DNA of 64,000 bases. Origin: Simmondsia chinensis (Eukaryota > Streptophyta > Magnoliopsida > Caryophyllales > Simmondsiaceae). The stretch spans positions 10,946,492 to 11,010,491 of the forward strand of contig JAGTTD010000013.1 of NCBI GenBank assembly GCA_018398585.1. Direction: 5' to 3'. Position numbers and translations under genes: made by a program. The notes under the pieces are model-generated. The model saw nothing but the letters and a program-made list of their open reading frames with translations. It was not told the DNA's origin and did no database searches. Positions within the stretch are counted from its first letter, which is position 1, and every line of letters begins with the position of its first letter. This document shows, piece after piece, positions 56,601-64,000 of the stretch.

Positions 56601-59600
56601 ATTGCTGACAATTTAGTAGATGAACTCTTCTGGTCATGAAGCTCAAAACTTGAGGCCATCTTCAAAGCGGTTAGGCAGGGGGAGGGTGAGTCAACACGTT
56701 GAGGGAAGCTTGCAATTTGGGACATTAAAAGTCGGCACATTAACAAAGAAAAGTTTTATGGTGACCCAAATGATGATGGAGAGAAACATCAATATCCAAA
56801 GCATTCAAGAGATTAAATGGGTGGGCACGAAAGCCAAGGATATGTTAGGATATAAATTGTGGTATGCGGGCAAAGCCAGAGGGGAGGAATGGAGTGGTAA
56901 GTGTTGTGGATAGCAAACTTAAGGACAAAGCCGTGGGAGTGACTAGGATTGGCGATAGGATAATTGGAATCAAGTTGGTTTCAGATGGAGAGATATTGAA
57001 CTTTATAAGTGCCTACGCACCACAGACAGGGCTAACAGAGCAAGAGAAGCCAGATTCTAGGAGGACTTGGACTTAACGACGCAAGGCATACCCCAAAGCG
57101 AGCAAGTAGTGACTGGTGGTGATTTCAATGGGCATGTGGGATCGACCACAGACGGCTATGCATCCTATCATGGAGGCTTTGGTTTTCGAACCAGGAATGC
57201 GGAGGGTAAAGCTCTCCTAGACTTTGTCGTCACTTATGAGTTAAAGGTTGCCAACACATTCTTCAGAAAACATGATGAGCACATCATCAAGTATCAAAGC
57301 AATAGAGCAAGGACTCAAATTGACTACATATTACCAAAGAGGGCACCAACATGCTGTCACCGGATCCCATGAGAACTCCGAAGTTAAGCGTGCTTAGGCG
57401 AGAGTAGTACCAAGATGGGTGACCTCCTGGCAAGTCCTCACCCTCAGGTTGGGGGCACTGGGAAACAGCCTCTCTTCAGGTTAACACCCTAAAGGGGGAA
57501 GGCTGCGTACATCCGCCCCCCAGACCCTGCATAGGCGGGAGCCCTTGTGGCACTGGGTATGTTCCTTATTACTAAGGAACAACAACAACAACAACAACAA
57601 CAGCAGCTACAGGGATGGCAAGGTTATCCCCGAGGAAGACCTATGTACATAGCACAGGGTTTTGTGTGCTGATGTAAGGCAAGAGAAGGAGCAAGAGAAC
57701 TAGGAAATCAACGTAGCCATGCACTCGTTGGAGGGACTTAAAGAGGGACAAGTATCAAACATTTAAGGAAGAGTAGAGTCTGAGCTCGGCTAGGATTTGG
57801 AGGGGGTATAAACCACATTTGGAACCAATTGGCCCAGAAGATCAGAGATTTGGACAGAGAGTCCTAGTGGTGGTGCAGGGAGACCCAAGAGAAGATTAAA
57901 GCCAAGCAAGACTATTTCAAGGATTGAGACCAAAGTGTAGACAAGGACAAGAAACAACAGTAAGCCAATAAAGAAGCAAAGATCGCAATCAGAGAAGCAT
58001 AGTCCAAAACCTACAAGGATTTTTACAAAAGGCCGAATATGGAGGAGGGAGCTAGGGACCTATATAAAATTCCAGAGAAAGGAGGACTAGGGACCTGGAT
58101 CCAATAAAGTGCATAAAGGGGGGACAATGGGGTAGGTGCTTGTGGACAAGCAACAAATTAAAGCTAGGTGGAAAGCTTAATCTGCGATTTGTTCAATGAA
58201 CAGGGAAGTAGAGATATATCCCTAGGAGAACTACAAGCATCTGAAGAGCATTAGAACCATGGTTACTATAGGCATATTAGACCCGAGGAAGTCAGGGAAG
58301 CCGTGAAAAAGATAGGCAGAGGTAAAGCAGTTGGTCCAGATGGAATACCTATAAAACATGGAAATGCATTAGAGAGAAGGGCATCAGTTGGTTGACCAAA
58401 CTATTCAACCAAATTCTTCCAGGTAAAAAGATGCTTGACGAGTGGAGGAAGAGCACACAAATTCCAATCTATTAGAACAAAGGCAACATCCAGAGTAGTG
58501 CAAACTATAGAGAAATCAAACTAATGAGCCACACTCTGAAGCTATGAAAGCGGTTCATAAAAAGAAGGCTAGGCAACAAGCAGGGGTGTCAGAGAACCAA
58601 TTTAGATTTATGCCTCGTAGATCAACAATAGAAGCCAACCATCTCTTAAGGTGAACGATAGAGTACTACAGAGATTGACAAAAGAATCAGCATATGGTCT
58701 TCATTGAATTAGAGAAGGCATATGATAGAGTGCCTAGAGAAGTCCTATGGAGGGTTTTAGAGAAGAAAGGCATCCCCCTGTCCTATATGTGAGCTATTAA
58801 AGACATGTACAAGGACGCATTAACCAATGTGCGTACAACATAAGGGAACACACATGCTTTCCCCATTATAGTTGGGGTACACCAAGGATTAACCTTGAGT
58901 CCCTTTTTGTTCATTTTGATTATGGATGAGCTCGCTTGGCACATCCAAGGGGGTGTGCCTTGGTGCATGCTTTTCGCGTATGATATAGCTCTAGCGGGGG
59001 AGTCTAGAAAAGAGGTGAATGAGAAGCTGGAACTTTGGAGAATAGCCTTGGAATAAAAAAAACTTACGACTTAGTAGATCCAAGACCAAGTATATGAAAC
59101 TCAAGTTCTGCACCTTAACCAAGCCAAGCATACAAGACATCAAAATTGGATCAGAGTGCAAACCAAAAAGAGATCGTTTTAAATATTTGAGTTCCCATGG
59201 TGCGGCAGGACGGTGAAGTTGACAAGGATGCCAACAACTGAATTAAAGTAGGCTGGCATAAATGAAGGTTGACCGCTGCAGTACTATGCGATAAAAAGTT
59301 CCCGTTAAAGTTAAAGGGAACATATTGTATGACTGTTGTGAAACCGACTATGTCATACGATGTGGAGTGTTGGCCAGTCAAACGGTATCATATGCAGAAG
59401 TTGAAGGTGGGACAATGAAGATGTTGCAGTGGATGTATGGACACACAAGGAAGAATACAGAAATGACGTTATAAGAAGCAAATTGGGCATGGCCCGAATC
59501 AAGGACAAGTTGAGGGAGCAACGTTTGAGATGGTTTGGGCATGTGAGGAGAAGACCAACCGCTGCCCCTATCAGGAGATATAAACAACTCCATACTACAA

Positions 59601-62600
59601 ACGGGAGGAAAGGGAGAGACAAGCCAAAGAAGAGTTGGATGGAAACGATTTGACATGACCTCACCCACTTCAACCTAAACGAGGAGATGCCCTTGATAGA
59701 GATGAGTGGAGGGTTAGCATAGGTGTAGCCGATATAACAGTTTAGGTTAAAGGAGCACAATTAAGACAGTACTAGCGCTCCTAGGCTTATATATATGCCT
59801 GTTAGATTATATTTGCTATTGTTGTGTATTAGTTGCTCATTCTTCTGTCACTATGTTGCTTTATTGCCTATTGTTGTTTTATGCTCTATGCTTTATGCGT
59901 TCTATGTGCCATTGTTTTTATGCTTTTGCTCTTCTAGTTGGGGGACCTCGGACACATCCTCCCTTTAGGGTATGGGTAAGGATGCGTACAACCACCCCCC
60001 CCCCCCCCCGGGGGGCCCCTCGCGGGGACCTTGCTTATGCAAAGGCCCTTGAGGCACTGGGTTTATTGTTGTTGTTGTTGTATTGTGGAAAGTCAACATT
60101 TACTAGAAGTCAAACTTTTGAATAAATAAAATCGCATGGTACAAATAGCTATCAAGAGATAGGAAAAGGGCGGAAATAGCAACCAAAGGAGGCATTTATT
60201 TGATACTAGATATCAAGGCCACAAGGCATCAAAAATTCAAATAAGCGGTGTATGGAATTGGAGCCTCGAATTGAGGCAGAAACCTAAGTTTGTTTTTTGG
60301 TTCAATTGTCAAACTTGGATTGCCAATTACACCACTTAATTCCATGTAATTGAGTTTTAATTAAATACATGTCCTAATTTTTCAGGATGAAGCAAAAGAA
60401 TTGCATTCAATGTTAACTCCATTGACTCAAAACCCAAAATAACCCAACTCAGTCAGATTGAAACCAAAGATGGCTTGAAATTGAAAAGACGGCCGACCTA
60501 AACTAGACCAAAAATCAAAATGGCACAACTCAAATGACTCGAAAAATGACGTAGCCCATCTTAACCCCACTTGTTTAACTCAGAGCTCAAAATGACTAAA
60601 CCTAATTGGCCTATTCTAAGATAATTCAAATCCAAAATGACCCTACATCACTCTGACCAAACTTGAATGTTAGCCAACTAAGCTAACACAAAATCCGAAA
60701 TGATCCAACCCAACTCAATCTCAACCTAAATTAGTAATAGACCTAAGAATAGCTGAAATTTGAAAGTATGCAATCCGATTAACCCAAAATTAAGATGAAT
60801 CAAGTCCAAAATAACCCGATCCAGCAAATTCAGCTTGTGCTAACCTAAATCCCTAGATGATGGAACATAAGTAATCCAAAATCCAACATGACTTGAACAT
60901 GAAATGATTTGACTTGACTAAAACTAGATTTGAGCTGACCTGCATTTTAAGACGACTTGAACAAGAAATGATCTGACCTGACCAAAACCTAACCTTAGCT
61001 AGACCAAATCCCGAAAAATTCAACATGATAGAGCCGAAAACCAAGATGACCTGAATTATTATGGAATTACAATTCCACCCTCTAATCACTTTAATAATCC
61101 AAACAATAGAATTCCAATACCATCGTAATCCCAATTCCATTAGGATTGAAATCAGAATTGCAATTCTACAACGCCATTACAGTTCATTGTGTCAAACAAA
61201 GCCTTGAAAAAAAATTCTTAGAGGAGGGTAGCCACAAACAAATATGCATAACAAAATGCATCATAATTTCCATGTTGTGCCAGCAGTGTATGAACTACTT
61301 GATCAATAAGCCCAAGATTTGTCCGGATTTTGTAGGTTTACCATTAAGCAACTTACCAATGTCACTGCTGAAAAGTTTGGATGTTTCTATATTATTTGGA
61401 GAGTCTCGAGGGGATAGGACTGGTACTGAAACAGAAAGGTCTCTATGCATTAAAATGATACACCTATAAAGATTTAAGAACTTACATGAATCCATCCAAG
61501 AGGAAATAGTGACAAATTGTCTTGAACCTCGAATATTTCTTCCTCGTTCAATGTTTGACACTGCAATACAGTGAACCTATTTAATTTGCTGTGCCCTTCA
61601 AACTTCGAAGAATAACAAAGAAGGTGCTGCAAAGAACATGATTGCTTGAGCTATTAGGATAAACTATATGTCTAGGCTATGAGGACGTGCCTTCCGCGGG
61701 CAACAACAGGAACCTTTAGCAGTGAAGGTAAGGTGATTTAGTTTCACCTTGCCTGTGAGAACCAACCTTTAAATGAAGTACCATATTTAGTTATTTTTCT
61801 GTTCTCTCACACCAATGCCAGTTGTTTCTCTACCAGCAGGTCGCAATTTGCCTTCCATTGAGTGATACATAAACAGTGGAAGGATGGCAAATTTAACCGC
61901 TGCAACTGGCATGAAAAATCCTTTCAGTTTCTGAAAACCCCCATTAACGAAATCAGTTCCCGTCTATATCTGACATTTTATTATGCAGTTTTTCTTTCCG
62001 GCATCAAGCAATTTTAAGAGCCTTCAAGGAATATCAAATAACATTTAACTCTTGTTTTTATATTACAGAAAAAGAATCAAGCATAGATACCAAATCCATT
62101 TTCAGTGTCCATGGCAGTAATGCCCGGTGTTTATGTTCTAGTTCTAACTTATATGGACCTCATCCTTTCTCAACCAACCTAGCTAGGCTTGATTGATTGT
62201 CATTAATGGACCATGCTATCTACAAGAGTTGATTAACCATACAAAAGGCTTTAATTCATGAAGTAGACTTCCCTTCCAGGACAGCAGCAAGTCAAATTTG
62301 AAACAAAGACTGTCTTACCGAATCAGAAGTTGATTCCTGCTTTGGTATAATTAGTGTTGTGATGTGAAATACCCTGTTTTTCTGCACCAATATGACAAAG
62401 GATAAATAAGAATTACAGTAGAACGACCACAATGCTCTAGTAAGTGCAATGCTTCAGATAATCGAGCAATCATACCAATGAACCTGCTAAAACACCACAT
62501 GTTTCCAGGTTTTTTGTCGTATTTTCACGTGCCATTCTCAAGAAATCTTCCATGATTCTCACAGGCTGTAATGCAGGTAAATGTCACATTACATCATCCG

Positions 62601-63402
62601 TATAAGGGAATGAAAAACTAAAAAGAAAACCATCTAAACTAACTGAAATCAAATGCATGCAAGCATTTCAAAATTTTATGAGGCAAAAGAATCAAGGAGG
62701 GCCTACAATGTGCAAATGTTGATAGGATGTAGAACTTGGCAACCCATCCTGTGATGGTTTGGCAGGTCCAGGTCTTGGATCAGCTATTCTGGATGGAGAT
62801 ATTGGATGAACTTCTGGTTGCACTTGTGCAAGAACAGGTGGAGGAGCTGGCTGCCTGAGATTTCCCAGTATCACGTCGGCTTCAGGACGAGACCATCTAC
62901 CATCATCCAATGAAAGGACTGCTTCCATTTCCTGTCCTAAATGTTCAGCGTTTACAGCTGCAACTTCATTTGGTTTATCCTGAATCAGGCTGCTACCACA
63001 TAAGATGTAAAGTGTCACAGGCAGCAAAATTTGGGACTTTCGGTCATAGGGAAATTTCAACCGATAATTGCAAAAAAGGTTGCACAAGCAAAATATGGGG
63101 ACAGAGTCACGTTTATCAATGGTAAAGCATGGATACGAATGGGAATAAGAAGACACAGTTAATTTACAGACCTCAAATCTTCAGTTGGAGTTAAGTCAAC
63201 GTGACTTGGATAGCAAACCTGCAGGAAAGAGCATAAAAATAACAATAAGAGGTCCGAAATTCACAAATGTGAGTAGATATAAACCAACCATTTCACCTTA
63301 ACTTCCGTGCTTGGACCTCGCCACTGACTACGGAGACCATTTGGACCTAAAAAGGAGTGTCTAGATAATGTTTCTTCCTTCGGCAGTGGGAGGCTAAGAG
63401 AC
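53474..63402 (-). CDS. AMSH-like ubiquitin thioesterase (JAMM/MPN+ deubiquitinase), C-terminal part, nine exons
   Basis: Nine exons, spliced at GT-AG borders, join in frame to about 318 codons that read as the C-terminal part of plant AMSH1/AMSH3 proteins (about 500 residues in Arabidopsis). These are zinc metalloproteases that cut Lys63- and Lys48-linked ubiquitin chains and act with ESCRT-III in endosomal and vacuolar sorting. Exons, 5' to 3' of the gene: 63402-63297, 63218-63172, 62989-62707, 62565-62476, 62381-62319, 61561-61487, 55339-55277, 54740-54688, 53648-53474. Visible ligands are intact: Glu in LETCGVLAG, His-x-His in GWIHTHP, Asp in MSSVDLHTH. The N-terminal MIT-like part is not in the window. 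A 6.1-kb intron holds an antisense RTE LINE. The gene ends in DVVDLR and a stop at 53474-53476. No break is seen, so it may be active. Confidence 0.92.
54688..54740 (-). CDS. AMSH exon: [14 protein letters not shown]
   Basis: 53 bp, 17 codons plus two bases ([17 protein letters not shown]). The acceptor is TGTCAG and the donor GTGATT, and the frame joins both neighbours. Confidence 0.92.
55277..55339 (-). CDS. AMSH exon: JAMM catalytic centre
   Basis: 63 bp, 21 codons ([13 protein letters not shown], then LHTHYSYQ). It supplies the second His, the Ser and the Asp of the JAMM motif. The acceptor is TGACAG and the donor GTAAGA. The 6147-bp intron with the LINE lies before it. Confidence 0.95.
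55340..55967. other. AMSH large intron, part left of the LINE
   Basis: Intron sequence without a recognised gene. It holds a few small open frames of no family. Confidence 0.7.
56620..57345 (+). pseudogene. RTE endonuclease (EEP) domain, broken
   Basis: Three overlapping frames together carry the apurinic-type endonuclease: [13 protein letters not shown] at the start, [13 protein letters not shown] with the catalytic Glu, [10 protein letters not shown], then [31 protein letters not shown] (Asp and Asn of the GDFN motif) and [11 protein letters not shown]. Frameshifts lie near 56890 and 57065. The insert at 57338 interrupts it before its end. This enzyme would nick the target DNA for target-primed reverse transcription. 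Confidence 0.88.
57338..57605 (+). mobile_element. 5S rRNA-headed SINE-like insert within the LINE
   Basis: The stretch 57358-57440 matches plant 5S rRNA almost base for base (CACCGGATCCCAT, GAACTCCGAAGTTAAGCG, GGCGAGAGTAGTACC, GATGGGTGACCTCCTGG), so the box A and box C of the 5S internal promoter are present. It continues with GGAAGGCTGCGTACATC, GGCGGGAGCCCTTGTGG and CACTGGGTAT, similar to the RTE 3' end, a hairpin GTTCCTT/AAGGAAC and an AAC repeat. LINE coding resumes at about 57606 ([12 protein letters not shown]). The exact left border is uncertain. The first 25 or so bases of 5S are diverged or absent. Confidence 0.8.
57606..59720 (+). pseudogene. RTE reverse transcriptase and C-terminal end, broken
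   Basis: RT motifs appear in changing frames: [12 protein letters not shown] (near 58317), [25 protein letters not shown] (near 58695; the usual catalytic Asp of FIDLEKA is Glu), [15 protein letters not shown], and [17 protein letters not shown] (near 58970; the usual FADDI has Tyr for the first Asp). The end includes [28 protein letters not shown] and [14 protein letters not shown]. Many stops and loss of both Asp motifs show it is dead. Confidence 0.88.
59940..60084 (+). other. RTE 3' end with TTG repeat tail
   Basis: GGGTAAGGATGCGTACAAC, a C/G run (59995-60015), GGCCCTTGAGGCACTGGG and TTGTTGTTGTTGTTG, then the TSD. It shares these words with the 51715-51764 insertion and the 5S-headed insert. 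Confidence 0.85.
60099..61486. other. AMSH large intron, part right of the LINE
   Basis: Intron sequence. From about 60400 to 61010 short words of the form CCAAAATGACC(C/T)AA, CTGACC and AACCCA recur irregularly, giving a degenerate repeat look. No gene is seen. Confidence 0.6.
61487..61561 (-). CDS. AMSH exon: [10 protein letters not shown] to GWIH
   Basis: 75 bp, 25 codons ([15 protein letters not shown], then FPLGWIH). It ends in the first His of the JAMM motif. The acceptor is TTGCAG and the donor GTAAGT. Confidence 0.95.
61562..62318. other. AMSH intron, 757 bp
   Basis: No coding similarity or repeat recognised. Confidence 0.6.
62319..62381 (-). CDS. AMSH exon: [15 protein letters not shown]
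   Basis: 63 bp, 21 codons ([20 protein letters not shown]). The acceptor is GTGCAG and the donor GTAAGA. Confidence 0.94.
62476..62565 (-). CDS. AMSH exon: start of the MPN+ domain
   Basis: 90 bp, 30 codons ([15 protein letters not shown], then [12 protein letters not shown]). It contains the catalytic-site Glu of the JAMM motif. The donor is GTATGA. Confidence 0.94.
62707..62989 (-). CDS. AMSH exon: linker before the MPN+ domain
   Basis: Linker text with [23 protein letters not shown] and [14 protein letters not shown], ending YQHLHI. The acceptor is a NAGNAG type (TAGCAG), so the exon may start at 62989 or 62992, adding or dropping one Ser. The donor is GTAGGC. Confidence 0.9.
63172..63218 (-). 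CDS. AMSH exon: [15 protein letters not shown]
   Basis: 47 bp, 15 codons plus two bases. The acceptor is CTGCAG and the donor GTCTGT. The frame joins both neighbours. Confidence 0.85.
63297..63402 (-). CDS. AMSH exon: [14 protein letters not shown]
   Basis: 106 bp encoding [20 protein letters not shown], the conserved middle segment of plant AMSH. The acceptor is ATGCAG and the donor GTGAAA. It needs one base from the previous exon, so an exon lies upstream. Confidence 0.9.
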
Positions 63403-64000
63403 CTGCATATATTAAACAAATAACCGTTATAGCCCAGCCTTAAGGAAACAGCGTGTAGCAGCAATGCAGAATATACTTATAATTTGCGAATTCCCCTAAC
63501 ACTGCCAAAGAGAAGGAGATCTCTCAGATTACAAATGTGAAGGACTCAAATGATTGTAGGGGAAGCCACATCATTTGCAAGGAAAAAAGAACATCAATAC
63601 AAGATGAAGTAATGTTGAAGCAAGTAGCAGTGCAGCAATTATGATTCGTCATCAGCAGACAGACCTTACCACCTCATGACCAATATCAACATATGTGCAG
63701 GACCATAACTGTTAAAACAAGTGCGTGCAGAGCAACACACTCGACATTGGATGCTGGTGCCTAACTTTGAGTTCGAAGCCTAGTGGTCGCCGAGACGTAC
63801 AAATGCAGCAGAAAACACCCAAAATTAGTAACACGCCAGCTAGGAAGAAGTCCTTTTCATTTTGAACCCAAAATCTTCCACTATCCAGCTGGCATTGAAG
63901 AATTTGCAAGAGCACTCCCCAAGAATTTCAGTACCAGAGCAATTTATTTCTACAAAATATGGATGTTCCTTTAATACTTGTGAAAGAAATCGAAGGAAAA
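63403..64000. other. Upstream intron region of AMSH, no exon recognised
   Basis: The previous AMSH exon should lie at higher coordinates. I could not recognise any of its text here on the minus strand. An open frame at 63915-63712 (minus) has no known similarity. Confidence 0.5.

Larger units (their letters stand above)
55982..60084 (+). mobile_element. RTE-type LINE with 14-bp TSD, antisense in the AMSH intron
   Basis: GTGGAAAGTCAACA occurs at 55968-55981 and 60085-60098, framing 4103 bp. A GC-rich leader (about 56000-56470) with CCCTAACCC-like words and a C run (56275-56295) is followed by an endonuclease, a reverse transcriptase, the RTE C-terminal end and a TTGTTGTTG tail. The RTE assignment rests on the short TTG tail and on the domain texts. 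The copy is near full length but dead. Confidence 0.9.

Noticed and set aside
57358..57440. A functional 5S rRNA gene
   Set aside because: The first 25 or so bases and the closing stem are diverged or missing, it is a single unit, and it lies inside a LINE with a LINE-like tail.
59353..59760. Minus-strand frames opposite the LINE end
   Set aside because: They are shadows of the RTE C-terminal coding on the plus strand, and similar shadows appear at 27801-28109.

Overview
The window looks like nuclear DNA from a flowering plant, probably a eudicot. It is AT-rich and dense with Ty1/copia LTR retrotransposons whose primer-binding sites match plant initiator Met-tRNA. It also holds RTE- and L1-type LINE pieces and tRNA- and 5S-derived short elements. 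The only host gene I can support is split by introns with standard GT-AG borders. I see no bacterial operons, CRISPR arrays or phage genes. The species cannot be named from the sequence alone.

Layout. (1) 1-2287: 3' half of a copia element on the plus strand (family A), with its 3' LTR. (2) 2571-7940: decayed copia with very short LTRs, minus strand. (3) 8107-14753: copia with LTRs of about 1 kb, minus strand. (4) 14990-16060: a copia relic, followed by 16185-19829, a plus-strand copia with a 194-bp LTR, most of gag missing, cut off in RNase H. (5) 19830-25296: LTR relic, Ty3/gypsy integrase relic, L1 tail with target-site duplication (TSD), then a 2.76-kb non-autonomous LTR element (TSD CAACA) that carries a second, unrelated LTR with its own primer-binding site. 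(6) 27582-28290: RTE LINE 3' relic with an L1 tail inside it. (7) 28523-51251: three family-A LTRs enclosing two internal regions. The left internal region holds a copia of another lineage (31905-45235, TSD CAAAA), whose integrase gene holds an 8.3-kb SIRE-like copia (34699-42974, TSD CTAAG). (8) 51271-51782: a tRNA-type SINE and a 50-bp LINE tail with an 18-bp TSD.

The right end is genic. From 53474 to 63402, on the minus strand, lie nine exons of an AMSH-type JAMM/MPN+ deubiquitinase, with all visible metal-binding residues present. Its N-terminal part lies beyond the window or in exons I cannot recognise. A 6.1-kb intron holds an antisense 4.1-kb RTE LINE (TSD of 14 bp), itself interrupted by a SINE-like insert with a 5S rRNA head.

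Every transposon reading frame is broken by stops or frameshifts, so none looks autonomous now. The strongest unexplained signals are these: palindrome clusters (TGTGTCGACACA) shared by the promoters of two copia lineages; a different palindrome array (CCGATCGATCGG) in a third; tandem hairpins with compensatory changes in the SIRE-like leader; the composite non-autonomous element; and the 5S-headed SINE. Boundaries were set by reading the repeats by eye. Lineage names for transposons are inference from protein similarity and LTR form.
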